Source of the DNA: Haloferax sp. Q22 | Lineage (GTDB): Archaea > Halobacteriota > Halobacteria > Halobacteriales > Haloferacaceae | Direction: 5' to 3' | Assembly: GCF_001482285.1 (NCBI RefSeq) | Contig: NZ_LOEP01000009.1 | Coordinates: 80,699-144,698, forward strand | DNA length: 64,000 nucleotides | In this document: piece by piece, positions 7,246 to 15,738 of the stretch | Numbering within the stretch: the first letter of the stretch is position 1 | Layout: each line of letters begins with the position of its first letter | Program-made: the position numbers and the translations under genes | The notes under the pieces: model-generated | What the model was told of the DNA's origin: nothing | What the model saw: the letters and a program-made list of their open reading frames with translations, nothing else | The model's database searches: none

Positions 7246-8405
7246 AGCGCCCCTCCTTCGAGGACGTGGACGACGGCGGCACCGCCCGACCCGCCGACGT
7301 TGTGGGTGAGGCCGACGTTCGCGCCCGCGACTTGCCTGTCCCCTGCCCGTCCGGCGAGCTGTTTGTACGCCTCGACGACCTGCCCCGCGCCCGTCGCGCC
7401 GATGGGGTGGCCCTTCGACTTCAGGCCGCCGGAGGGGTTGACGGGCAACTCGCCGCCGAGTTCGGTCGCGCCCGAATCGACCAGTTTGGGCGCGTGCCCG
7501 CGCTCGCAGAGGCCGAGGTCCTCGTACGCCAGCAACTCGGCGATGGCGAAGCAGTCGTGGACCTCCGCGAAGTCCACGTCGTCGGGGCCGAGACCGGCCA
7601 TCTCGTAGGCGGCCGCGGCGGCCCGCTCGGACGATTCGACGGCGGTGTAGCTGTCGCGCTGGAAGAGGCCGACGCGCTCGGAGGCGGCACCCACGCCCGC
7701 GACGCGGACCGCGTCGTCGCACGCGCTCGCCACGTCCTCGCTGGCGACGAGAACCGCGGCCGCGCCGTCGGAGGTCGGACAGCAGTGATAGAGGTTCAGG
7801 GGGTCGGCCACGACGGGCGCGCTCCGCGCGTCGTCGAGCGAGCATTCGAAACCGAGGTGCGCCTTCGGGTTCTTCGCGCCGTTCGCGTGGTTCTTCACGG
7901 CGACCTTCGAGAAGTGGTCCGGGGAGGCGTCGTAGGCGTCGAGGTACGCCGAGGCCATCTGGGCGTAGACGCCCGCGAACGTCGTCCCGGTGAGCCGCTC
8001 CCACTCCGTCTCGCCGCTGACGCCGAGCCAGTACTTCGCCACGTCGCCGCTCATGTCGGTCATGACCTCGTAGCCGCCCGCGAGGGCCACGTCCGCCATC
8101 CCGCTTTTGACCGCCTGCACCGCCTGTCTGACCGCGTAGCCGCTCGCGGCGCAGGCGTTTTCGATTCGGGAACAGGGGACGCCGTGGAGTCCGACGTGCT
8201 CCGTCACGGCCGGCCCCGATAAGCCGAGTTGCCGCCCGCCGACACCGAGCGACCCGACGACGGCCTCGTCGATATCGGCCGCCTCGACGCCGCCGGCGCT
8301 CCCCAGCGCCTCCTCGAACGCGGTCGCGAACAGCGACCGATAGCTCTCGTCCGGAAACGCGCCGTACTTCGATTGGCCCGCTCCGACGATGTATGCGTCT
8401 CGCAT
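7242..8405 (-). CDS. Thiolase family protein (SCP2-type acetyl-CoA acetyltransferase)
   Basis: 387 residues of thiolase fold. The nucleophilic cysteine is in ENACAASG (about C85), a histidine is in VHDCFA (about residue 293), and the glycine-rich CoA loop NPSGGLKSKGHPIGATG is intact, so it should be active. SCP2-type thiolases typically work with a DUF35 partner, here fused to the HMG-CoA-synthase-like protein encoded next with a 4-base overlap. In this island it is the obvious candidate for thiolytic release of acetyl-CoA from 3-oxoadipyl-CoA (the PaaJ step), although it is not the classical PaaJ type. It is divergent from paaK. Confidence 0.88.
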   Translation of the reverse strand: MRDAYIVGAGQSKYGAFPDESYRSLFATAFEEALGSAGGVEAADIDEAVVGSLGVGGRQLGLSGPAVTEHVGLHGVPCSRIENACAASGYAVRQAVQAVKSGMADVALAGGYEVMTDMSGDVAKYWLGVSGETEWERLTGTTFAGVYAQMASAYLDAYDASPDHFSKVAVKNHANGAKNPKAHLGFECSLDDARSAPVVADPLNLYHCCPTSDGAAAVLVASEDVASACDDAVRVAGVGAASERVGLFQRDSYTAVESSERAAAAAYEMAGLGPDDVDFAEVHDCFAIAELLAYEDLGLCERGHAPKLVDSGATELGGELPVNPSGGLKSKGHPIGATGAGQVVEAYKQLAGRAGDRQVAGANVGLTHNVGGSGGAAVVHVLEGGAL

Positions 8406-8474
8406 GATAGTCGATTACGTATCCCTCGCGAAATAGGTTCGCCCCGCAGTGCAGTCGGGTGACCGCATCATTTT

Positions 8475-8490
8475 TATCATATTCTATCAT
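8475..8490 (+). promoter_or_regulatory. paaK promoter with direct repeat TATCAT-N4-TATCAT
   Basis: TATCAT at 8475-8480 and 8485-8490, 10 bases apart. The first copy overlaps the TATA-like TTTTTATCAT, 26-35 bases before the paaK ATG. A near-identical pair (TATCAG-N4-TATCAT) sits in front of paaA at 22129-22144, so it may be a shared regulator site. Confidence 0.45.
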
Positions 8491-8505
8491 CGAGTTCAAA
8501 CGTAC

Positions 8506-9795
8506 ATGGTATTCGATAGCACGGAGACCGCCTCGCGGGAGGAACTCCGCGAGGTGCAGGATGGTCGCCTGCGGGAGACGGTTCGGAACGCGTACGAGAA
8601 CGTCGAGTTCTATCGCGAGACGTTCGACGAGGCCGGACTCTCGCCCGCGGACATCGGGAGCGTCGAAGACCTGTCGAAACTGCCGTTCACGACGAAGGAG
8701 GACTTCCGCGACCACTACCCCACGGGGATGTTCGCGGTCGACATGGACGACGTGATTCGCGTCCACGCGTCGTCGGGTACGACCGGCAAGCCCAAAATCG
8801 TCGGCTACACCCGCGAAGACCTCGACGTGTGGAGCAAGGCCGTCGCGCGGTGTCTCGTCGCGGCCGGCGTCGGTTCGGACGACGTGGTTCAGAACGCCTA
8901 CGGCTACGGCCTGTTCACCGGTGGTCTCGGCCTCCACCAGGGCGTCGAGGAACTCGGCGCGACGGTCATCCCCATCGGCGGCGGCAACACCCAGCGACAG
9001 GTGGAACTGCTCTCCGACCTCGGAAGCGACGTCATCGCGTGTACCCCGTCGTACGCGCTCTATCTCGCCGAAGTCGCAGACGACATGGGAATCGACATCC
9101 GCGACCTGCCGCTTCGGACGGTCATCTTCGGCGCGGAGCCCTGCACCGAACCGATGCGAAACGAAATCGAAGCGCGACTCGGCGTGACCGGCATCGACAT
9201 CTACGGCCTCTCGGAAATCGTCGGCCCCGGCGTCTCCGTCGAGTGCGAGGCGCAGGACGGCCTGCACATCTGGGAGGACTACTTCTACCCCGAGGTGGTC
9301 GACCCGAACACGGGCGACCCCGTCGAGGAGGGCGAGGAGGGAGAACTCGTGTTGACGACCCTCGCGAAGGACGCGTTGCCGGTCCTCCGGTATCGGACGG
9401 GCGACCTGACCACGCTGGACTACGGTACCTGTGAGTGCGGCCGAACCTGCGTCCGCATGGACAACATCACGGGCCGGTCGGACGACCTGATAATCGTTCG
9501 CGGCGTGAACTTCTACCCGAGCGAGATCGAGTCGGTCGTCCTCGAGTTCGACGAAATCGCGCCGCACTACCGCATCGACCTCCGCCGCGAGGGGACCCTC
9601 GACCGGGTCGAAATCACGGTCGAACTTGTCGAGGAGTTCGGCGGGTCGCTGTCGGACCTCGAAGGGCGGATTCAAAAGCGGCTCTCGAACGTGCTCTCGT
9701 TTACGCCCGACGAACTGAATCTCGTCGAGTACGGCGACATCGCGCGCACCGAGGTCGGAAAGGTCCAGCGCGTCTACGACCACCGCGGCCAGTAA
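8506..9795 (+). CDS. paaK: Phenylacetate-CoA ligase (PaaK)
   Basis: 429 residues, close to the usual length of about 430-440. The ATP/AMP-binding P-loop is SSGTTGKPK (residues 89-97); the adenylation core continues with YGLSEIVGPGVSVEC and the hinge RTGDLT, and a C-terminal domain carries FYPSEIESV. It forms phenylacetyl-CoA from phenylacetate, ATP and CoA, the entry step of the pathway. A CxC plus C pattern (YGTCECGRTC) in the C-terminal half is typical of PaaK. The ATG at 8506 is chosen because TTTTTATC lies about 30 bases upstream; longer starts would run through that promoter. Confidence 0.95.
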   Translation: MVFDSTETASREELREVQDGRLRETVRNAYENVEFYRETFDEAGLSPADIGSVEDLSKLPFTTKEDFRDHYPTGMFAVDMDDVIRVHASSGTTGKPKIVGYTREDLDVWSKAVARCLVAAGVGSDDVVQNAYGYGLFTGGLGLHQGVEELGATVIPIGGGNTQRQVELLSDLGSDVIACTPSYALYLAEVADDMGIDIRDLPLRTVIFGAEPCTEPMRNEIEARLGVTGIDIYGLSEIVGPGVSVECEAQDGLHIWEDYFYPEVVDPNTGDPVEEGEEGELVLTTLAKDALPVLRYRTGDLTTLDYGTCECGRTCVRMDNITGRSDDLIIVRGVNFYPSEIESVVLEFDEIAPHYRIDLRREGTLDRVEITVELVEEFGGSLSDLEGRIQKRLSNVLSFTPDELNLVEYGDIARTEVGKVQRVYDHRGQ

Positions 9796-9804
9796 CGCGC
9801 GCCG

Positions 9805-10215
9805 TCAGCGACCGCCGGGCTTGTAGACGCGCCCCCGAAACGTCGCGATTCGCTCGCCGTCCCCGCCGGAGACGACGACCTCGTACTCCGCGGTCCGTCC
9901 CCCGAGGTGCGTCTCCCGGGCGACCGCGCGGAGCGTCTCGCCCACCTCGGCGGCCGCGAGGTACGAGATGTTCGTCTCCAGTGCGAACGCGGCGTCGCCG
10001 TGGCTGTTCGAGGCGGCCGCGAAGGCCGCGTCCGCGAGGCTGTACACCGCGCCCCCGTGGGGTGTCCCGTGGAAGTTCAGGTGGTCTTCGGCCACGGTCA
10101 GCGTCGTCTCCGCGTACCCGTCGCCGACCTCGGCGAGGTCGATGCCGACGCGCCCGCAGTAGGGGTCGTTCGAGGCGCGCTCCCGTATCTCCGCGTAGTC
10201 GTCTTGCTCCGACAT
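9805..10215 (-). CDS. paaI: Hotdog-fold acyl-CoA thioesterase (PaaI)
   Basis: 136 residues. The hotdog signature LNFHGTPHGGAVYSLADAAFAAA has the HGG before the central helix and an aspartate in that helix, as in PaaI thioesterases. PaaI hydrolyses ring-hydroxylated phenylacetyl-CoA and other dead-end CoA esters, rescuing CoA when the pathway stalls. Start at 10215 chosen for the family-typical length; the frame is open further upstream but overlaps the MaoC promoter. It is convergent with paaK (9 bases apart) and divergent from the MaoC gene. Confidence 0.9.
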   Translation of the reverse strand: MSEQDDYAEIRERASNDPYCGRVGIDLAEVGDGYAETTLTVAEDHLNFHGTPHGGAVYSLADAAFAAASNSHGDAAFALETNISYLAAAEVGETLRAVARETHLGGRTAEYEVVVSGGDGERIATFRGRVYKPGGR

Positions 10216-10311
10216 GCGACCACACGTCGTCCTGCGCTCCCCAAGTAGACATCGACTGTCAGGAAAGATAGGTATGTAAACTACTTTATCTGCTGGCGGT
10301 GACGGTGAGGT

Positions 10312-10782
10312 ATGGCATACAGCTACGAACCGCACTACTTCGAGGACTTCGAGGAGGGCAAAGAGTTCCAGAGCGTCGGTCGCACCGTCACCGAGGCGGA
10401 CTTCATGATGCACTCCGCGCTCTCGGGCGACTGGACCGAACTCCACACGAACAGCGAGTACGCGGAAGACACCCAGTTCGGCCAGCGAATCGCCCACGGG
10501 CCGATGACGTTCGTCCAGTCGACCGGCTTCGTGTACCGGTCGGGCATCGTCGAGCGCACCGCCATCGCCTTCCTTGGGATGAACTACATGGACCTGCCGA
10601 ACCCGGTGTTTATCGGCGACACGCTCTCGCAGACGATGGTCGTCTCGGAGCGGAAGGACCTCGGGAGCCGCGACGACGCCGGCTTGGTCGTCCTCGAAAT
10701 CGAGATGACGAAGCAGGACGGTACCGTCGTCCTCGAAGGCGACATGAAGTTCCTCATCAAGACGAAGTCGGCCGCAGAGTAA
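10312..10782 (+). CDS. MaoC family (R)-specific enoyl-CoA hydratase, probable oxepin-CoA hydratase
   Basis: 156 residues of single hotdog MaoC domain, with the Asp/His dyad region SGDWTELHTN and a downstream FGQRIAHGPMTF segment, both hallmarks of the family. In bacteria the last ring-opening step is done by PaaZ, an aldehyde dehydrogenase fused to a MaoC domain; no such fusion exists here, so this gene plus the aldehyde dehydrogenase at 17.75 kb may be a split PaaZ. Upstream AT-rich ACTACTTTATC lies about 25-35 bases before the ATG, consistent with a leaderless transcript. Confidence 0.88.
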   Translation: MAYSYEPHYFEDFEEGKEFQSVGRTVTEADFMMHSALSGDWTELHTNSEYAEDTQFGQRIAHGPMTFVQSTGFVYRSGIVERTAIAFLGMNYMDLPNPVFIGDTLSQTMVVSERKDLGSRDDAGLVVLEIEMTKQDGTVVLEGDMKFLIKTKSAAE

Positions 10783-10804
10783 GGCGGCTTCCCGACCCCT
10801 GGAC

Positions 10805-11323
10805 TCACGAATCTAACCGCTCGCCGTGGACGAACAACGCGTCGTCGGCTCCCTTCTCGCCGTAGTCGTCGTGGTACTCCATCAACTGAAAGAGCGCGCC
10901 GGTCGGGTTTCGCGGCGAGACGAACGCCTCGGTCCAGCCGTCTTCCACCGCGTACCCCACGACACGCTCGCCCGCGGTTTCGAGGGCGGCGACCATCGCG
11001 TCGATGTCCGACACCTCCAGCGTGACGTGGTGGAGGCCGGGGCCGTGCTCGTCGAGGAAGGTCGTCAGAAACGATTCTCCGTTGACGGGCGCGACGAGTT
11101 CGATTCTGGAGGCGTCGCCGAGGACGTAGGTCGCCCACTCGAACGAGCCGTCCGCGACCGTCTCGCGGTGGACGCGCTCGCAGCCGAGCGCGAACAGCGT
11201 CGGCTCGGCGGCCTCGACGTCATCGACTGCGATTCCCACGTGGTCGACGCGCGCGGCCGGCGGCGCCGGCTCCGTCGCGGCCGCGGTCGTCGAATCCGAG
11301 GGTACCGAGTCGTCGGGACTCAT
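10805..11323 (-). CDS. VOC superfamily protein, methylmalonyl-CoA epimerase-like
   Basis: 172 residues; two beta-alpha-beta-beta-beta modules after an Ala/Pro-rich leader of about 25 residues. Metal-ligand positions are visible: VDHVGIAVDDV (histidine, first strand), LHHVTLEVSD (histidine) and ALFQLMEYH (acidic ligand), as in methylmalonyl-CoA epimerase and glyoxalase-type enzymes. In a phenylacetate island it could isomerise or epimerise an acyl-CoA intermediate, but no specific step is known to need it. It sits alone on the minus strand, convergent with the MaoC gene. Confidence 0.8.
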   Translation of the reverse strand: MSPDDSVPSDSTTAAATEPAPPAARVDHVGIAVDDVEAAEPTLFALGCERVHRETVADGSFEWATYVLGDASRIELVAPVNGESFLTTFLDEHGPGLHHVTLEVSDIDAMVAALETAGERVVGYAVEDGWTEAFVSPRNPTGALFQLMEYHDDYGEKGADDALFVHGERLDS

Positions 11324-11378
11324 CTCTGACGAACTCGGTGTTCCTAACTATTAATAGCTAAGGTACGAACGCAGAGTC

Positions 11379-12383
11379 ATGGAACTCGGGACGGGACTGT
11401 TCACCTGCCAACGGCGGCCGGACGACGACCGGCCGATGGCCGACCTGTACGACGAGATGCTGACGCTCGGTCGCGAGATAGACGACGCGGGCCTCGACAG
11501 CGCCTGGGTGTCCGAACACCACTTCATGCCGGACGGCTACCTCTCGGGGACGATGCCCGCGCTCGGGGCGCTCGCGGCGGCGACCGAGTCGGTCGAACTC
11601 GGCACGTGTATCGCGCTCGCGCCGCTGTACGACCCGATTCGGCTCGCAGAGGACGCGGCGACGGTCGACCTCATCTCGGGCGGGCGAACAACGCTCGGCC
11701 TCGCAATCGGCTCGAACCCCCGCGAGTTCGACGCCTTCGGCGTTCCGCGAGACGAGCGCGTCGACCGCCTCGCCGACACGGTCTCTCTCCTCCGCGACTC
11801 GTGGTCAGACGGTCCGATAGCGCACGAGTCGCCGTTTCACGAGGGTGCGACCGGTGTCGACGTGACGCCCAAACCGGCACACGACGTGCCCCTCATGCTC
11901 GGCGGCGCGGCCAAGCCCGCGGTTCGCCGGGCGGCCCGGACGGCGGACGCGTGGTGCGCGCCGTCGTCGCTCTCTCTCGGCGGCCTGCGCAAGCGCGTCG
12001 AGGACATCCGGAGCGTCCGGGAGGCCGAGGGACTCGACGGTGAGTTCACGATATACGTCCTCCAACACGGTTTCGTCGGCGACTCGAAGGCCGAGGCGTG
12101 GGACGCGATGAGAGACGGCTACCTCTACCTCCAGCGCCGGTACGCCGAGATATTCTCCGGCGACGAGGTCCCCGAACTGTCCGACGAGCGCCGGGCGGAA
12201 CTCAAAGCACAGGCCATCTTCGGCACGCCCGACGACGTGGTCGCGGAACTCGACCGCTACCGCGACGCTCTCGGCGACGACATCCACTTCATCTTCCGCA
12301 CCTACCACCCCGGAATCGGCACCGACCGGATGGTCGAGTGCGTCCGCCGACTCGGCGACGAGGTCCGTCCGCGACTCGCCTGA
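11379..12383 (+). CDS. LLM class flavin-dependent oxidoreductase
   Basis: 334 residues of luciferase-like TIM barrel: N-terminal MELGTGLFTCQ strand, SAWVSEHHF at the first helix, LGTCIALAPLYDPIRLAEDAATVDLIS, GLAIGSNPREFDAFG, and PLMLGGAAKPAVRRAAR. These features fit FMN- or F420-dependent monooxygenases and reductases. A TATA-like TATTAATAG about 22-30 bases before the ATG suggests a leaderless start. No ring-modifying role is documented for such an enzyme in phenylacetate breakdown, so its task here is open; an accessory oxygenation or a reductase function are possibilities. Confidence 0.88.
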   Translation: MELGTGLFTCQRRPDDDRPMADLYDEMLTLGREIDDAGLDSAWVSEHHFMPDGYLSGTMPALGALAAATESVELGTCIALAPLYDPIRLAEDAATVDLISGGRTTLGLAIGSNPREFDAFGVPRDERVDRLADTVSLLRDSWSDGPIAHESPFHEGATGVDVTPKPAHDVPLMLGGAAKPAVRRAARTADAWCAPSSLSLGGLRKRVEDIRSVREAEGLDGEFTIYVLQHGFVGDSKAEAWDAMRDGYLYLQRRYAEIFSGDEVPELSDERRAELKAQAIFGTPDDVVAELDRYRDALGDDIHFIFRTYHPGIGTDRMVECVRRLGDEVRPRLA

Positions 12384-12464
12384 GAGGGACGAATCAGTAG
12401 TTCAGGGCCGAACGCGACGTTCTTGTCGCCGTCGAAACGCAAACATTTAAACGTGAAGTTTTTC

Positions 12465-12481
12465 ATGTTACATGTGAACAT
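12465..12481. promoter_or_regulatory. Inverted repeat ATGTT-N7-AACAT in importer promoter
   Basis: Perfect 5-bp arms (12465-12469 and 12477-12481) around ACATGTG. TATA-like TTTAAA lies at 12446-12451, so the repeat covers the expected transcription start ahead of the importer operon. An operator is inferred. Confidence 0.4.
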
Positions 12482-12488
12482 ACACACC

Positions 12489-13748
12489 ATGAGAGACGAT
12501 TGTTCAGCGGACAGCGGCGCACAGCCGCGTCCGTCGCGGCGACGGTTCGTACAGGCGGCTGGGTTGGCGGGCGTGACCGGGCTGACGGGCGTCGCCGGCT
12601 GTCTCGGTGGCGGTGGGGGCGGCGGGTCGAACGCCATCACCTATGGAGTGATTAGCCCGATGACCGGCCCGTACGGCGGCCTCGCGGTCGGCCAGCGAAA
12701 CGGGGCCGAGTTAGCGATACGGCACGTCAACGAGAACGCGGACATCGACGTGGAGATAACGGGCGTCTACGAGGACACCGAGGCGGACCCCTCGACCGGC
12801 CGGCGGAAGGCGCAGTCGGTCGTCGAACAGGACGGGGCGTCGTATCTCATGGGCGCGATATCGTCCAGCGTCGCGCTCGCGCTCAACGAGTTCGCGGCCG
12901 AAGAGGAGATTATCTACAACCCCGGCGGGGCCGCGGTTCCAATCACGGGGTCGAACTGCAACGAGTGGGTGTTCCGCGCCGAGACGAACACGGCGCAGAT
13001 GGCCGAAGCCGTCTCCGACTACACCGCCGAGAACCTCGGCACCAAGGTGTGGTTCCACATCGCCGACTACGCCTACGGCGAGTCGGTGATGCAGCGCGTC
13101 GAGCGCCGCATGCGCGACGGCCACGACATCGAAGTCGTCGGCCGGAGCCGCTCGCAACTCGGCTCGACCAACTACAACTCCTACGTCAGTCAAATCGCCA
13201 ACTCCGACGCCGAGGTGGCGGTTCTCGGCATGACCGGCGGTGACCTCATCAACTTCGTCAAGCAGGCGGCGAGCCAGGGGCTCAAAGAGAGCGTGAACCT
13301 CATGTCGCCGACGATGACGTTCTCGGTCGTCCGCGGCGCGCTCGGCGAAGCCGCCTACGGCACCTACGGCGGAGTTCGCTACCTGCCGACGCTCGAAACG
13401 GGCGACAACCAGTCGTTCGTCGAGGCCTACCGGAGCGAGTACGACTCTCTCCCGGACAACTTCGCGCGGGCCGCGTACATGTCCATCCGGATGACTGCGC
13501 GGGGCATCGCGGAGGCCGGGTCGACCGACCCCGCGGAGGTCAAGGAGGTGCTCCCGGGCCTCGAAATGGACACGATTCTCGGGCCGAACCAGTTCCGCGA
13601 CTGCGACCATCAGGCGATGAACCCGGTGTGGCCGGGCGAACTCGTCGCGCCGGACGGTGGGAGCGGTCCCGCGACCGTCGAACTCGGCGAGATGATCGCC
13701 GGGGCGGACGCGCTCCCCGACTGCGGCGAACTCGGCTGCTCGCTCTAG
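12489..13748 (+). CDS. ABC transporter substrate-binding lipoprotein, branched-chain amino acid type
   Basis: 419 residues. A twin-arginine signal (SRRRFVQAAG, arginines 17-19) leads to a lipobox AGC with the lipidated cysteine at residue 38 and a poly-glycine tether. The mature part begins with ITYGVISPMTGPYG and continues as a type I periplasmic-binding fold (LivJ/amide/aromatic-acid-binding family). It would capture the substrate outside the cell for the following permease and ATPases. In an island for phenylacetate, an aromatic acid or amino acid is the likely ligand. ATG 12489 is chosen because it places the Tat motif near the N-terminus and the TATA element upstream. Confidence 0.9.
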   Translation: MRDDCSADSGAQPRPSRRRFVQAAGLAGVTGLTGVAGCLGGGGGGGSNAITYGVISPMTGPYGGLAVGQRNGAELAIRHVNENADIDVEITGVYEDTEADPSTGRRKAQSVVEQDGASYLMGAISSSVALALNEFAAEEEIIYNPGGAAVPITGSNCNEWVFRAETNTAQMAEAVSDYTAENLGTKVWFHIADYAYGESVMQRVERRMRDGHDIEVVGRSRSQLGSTNYNSYVSQIANSDAEVAVLGMTGGDLINFVKQAASQGLKESVNLMSPTMTFSVVRGALGEAAYGTYGGVRYLPTLETGDNQSFVEAYRSEYDSLPDNFARAAYMSIRMTARGIAEAGSTDPAEVKEVLPGLEMDTILGPNQFRDCDHQAMNPVWPGELVAPDGGSGPATVELGEMIAGADALPDCGELGCSL

Positions 13749-13749
13749 C

Positions 13750-15738
13750 ATGTCGGTCGCTAGTGCCGTCGCCGAACAGGTCCTCAACGGGCTCGTCGTC
13801 GGGATGGTGTACGTCCTGCTCGCGGCCGGACTCTCTATCATCTTCGGCGTCATGGACGTCATCAACTTCGCCCACGGCGAGCTGTTCGCTCTCGGCGCGT
13901 ACTTCGCGTTCGCCATCGCCGGCCCTCTCGGCGGCGCGGGCTTCTGGGTCGCGCTCGTCGTCGCGCCCCTCCTCGTCGGCGTCGTCGGGATGGGCATCGA
14001 GCGGCTCACCGTCAAGCGGCTGTACGGCCGCGACCCGCTGTACCACATCCTCCTGACGTTCGGGCTCGTCCTCATCATCAACGACCTCATCACGTCGGTG
14101 TGGGGCAAGTCCGCCCAGCCGTTTCCGGTTCCCTCGGTCCTCGACCAGCCGGTCGCGCTGTTCGGGTTCAACTACTCGCTGTACAACTACGGCATCATCG
14201 TCTTCGGCTCGGCGCTGGCGCTCGGCACGTGGCTCCTGTTGAACCGCACCCGCTTCGGGATGATAATCCGCGCCGGCTCCGAGGACCGCGAGATGGTCCG
14301 TACCCTCGGCATCAACATCGACCGCTACTACACTCTGACGTTCGGGTTCGGCGCGGCGCTCGCCGGCGTCGCCGGCATCGTCCTCGGCGCGTACCAGAAC
14401 GTCAGCCCGACGATGGGGAGTTCGGTCATCATCCCGGCGTTCGTCATCGTCGTTCTCGGCGGCCTCGGGTCGTTCCGCGGGGCCGTGGTCGGCGGTCTGT
14501 TCGTCGGTCTCGTCCAGACGTTCGCCCGGACGTACACGCCGTTCTTGGAGGGACTCATCGTCTTCCTGCTCATGATTGCCGTGCTCGTCGTCAAGCCGAC
14601 GGGGCTGTTCGGCACGAGCGTCGGCGCGGGCGACCACCACGACGGTGCGCTCCTTCACGGCTCCGGCGGCGGCGTGCTGTCCGCGGAAACCCGCGCGAAA
14701 CTCGGCTACGCCGGCGTTGGCGCGCTCCTCATCGTCCCGCTTCTCGCGGAGGTGACCGGCGTCACCTACTCCGTGACGCTCCTCGAAGACATCCTCATCT
14801 GGGCACTGTTCGCGCTCAGCCTCGACCTCGTGCTCGGCTACGCGGGCCTCGTCTCGCTCGGTCACACGCTGTTTTACGGGGTCGGCGCGTACGCCTCGGT
14901 TCTCACGCTCATGCACGTCTCACCGTCGGTGTTCGTCGCGCTCGTCGTCGCCGTCGCCGTCTGCGCGGCCATCGCGTGGGGCGTCGGCTACCTCTCGATA
15001 CGCGTGTCCGGGGTGTTCTTCGCCATGATAACCCTCGGGTTCGCGGAGCTGTTCTACAACGCCGTGTTCAAGTTCGACTTCACCGGCGGCTCCGACGGCC
15101 TGTTCGGCGTCGACGCGTTCTACGGTCTCGCCGGCCTCGGCATCGACCCCGGCGAGTTCACGGTCCCGCTGGGTCCGTTCGTCCTCGACGGCGGCGTCGT
15201 CCAGTACTACTTCCTCCTCGCCGTCGTGGTCGGGTCGTACCTGCTGGCCCGCCGCCTCATCCGCGCACCGTTCGGCTCGGTGCTGCAGTCCATCCGCGAG
15301 AGCGAAGAACGCGCCTCGTTCATCGGCTACGACGTGACCGCCTACAAGCGCCGCGCCTTCGTCGTCTCCGGCGGCCTCGCGGGGCTCGCCGGCGGGCTGT
15401 TCGCCGCCAACAACGGCTACGTCGCGCCGTCGTTTCTCCACTGGATAAACTCGGGCGAGGTAATCGTGATGACGGTCCTCGGCGGCATGGGGACGCTCTA
15501 CGGGCCGATGCTCGGCGCGGGCGTCTTCGTCGCCGCGGAGGACGTGCTCTCGTCGTACATCGACCAGTGGCAGCTCGTTATCGGCGTGCTGTTCGTCCTG
15601 TTCGTCATCTTCGTGCCGCGGGGGCTCGTGTCGCTCCCGCAGACGGTGGCGGACCACCCGATTTTCGAATCGGCCGTCGGCGACCGCGTCGGCGAACAGG
15701 CCGGCGTCACCGACCCGGAGGTAGACCGCCATGAGTGA
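13750..15738 (+). CDS. Fused LivH-LivM-type ABC permease
   Basis: 662 residues, about the sum of a LivH (290) and a LivM (330-350). The first half starts LNGLVVGMVYVLLAAGLSII and GVMDVINFAHGELFALGAY, the LivH signature; after a His/Gly-rich linker (around residue 300) the second half has LSLDLVLGYAGLVSLGHTLF and MTVLGGMGTLYGPMLGAGVF, the LivM signature. Separate genes are the rule in this family, so a single-chain heterodimer is unusual. It follows the binding-protein gene by one base and overlaps the LivG-type ATPase gene by 8 bases. Many hydrophobic segments place it in the membrane. Confidence 0.9.
   Translation: MSVASAVAEQVLNGLVVGMVYVLLAAGLSIIFGVMDVINFAHGELFALGAYFAFAIAGPLGGAGFWVALVVAPLLVGVVGMGIERLTVKRLYGRDPLYHILLTFGLVLIINDLITSVWGKSAQPFPVPSVLDQPVALFGFNYSLYNYGIIVFGSALALGTWLLLNRTRFGMIIRAGSEDREMVRTLGINIDRYYTLTFGFGAALAGVAGIVLGAYQNVSPTMGSSVIIPAFVIVVLGGLGSFRGAVVGGLFVGLVQTFARTYTPFLEGLIVFLLMIAVLVVKPTGLFGTSVGAGDHHDGALLHGSGGGVLSAETRAKLGYAGVGALLIVPLLAEVTGVTYSVTLLEDILIWALFALSLDLVLGYAGLVSLGHTLFYGVGAYASVLTLMHVSPSVFVALVVAVAVCAAIAWGVGYLSIRVSGVFFAMITLGFAELFYNAVFKFDFTGGSDGLFGVDAFYGLAGLGIDPGEFTVPLGPFVLDGGVVQYYFLLAVVVGSYLLARRLIRAPFGSVLQSIRESEERASFIGYDVTAYKRRAFVVSGGLAGLAGGLFAANNGYVAPSFLHWINSGEVIVMTVLGGMGTLYGPMLGAGVFVAAEDVLSSYIDQWQLVIGVLFVLFVIFVPRGLVSLPQTVADHPIFESAVGDRVGEQAGVTDPEVDRHE

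Noticed and set aside
7246..9783. A minus-strand open frame continuing far upstream of the HMG-CoA-synthase-like protein
   Set aside because: It runs antisense through paaK and in another frame through the thiolase gene; its product is Arg/Val-rich low-complexity shadow typical of high-GC DNA. The real start is ATG 7245.
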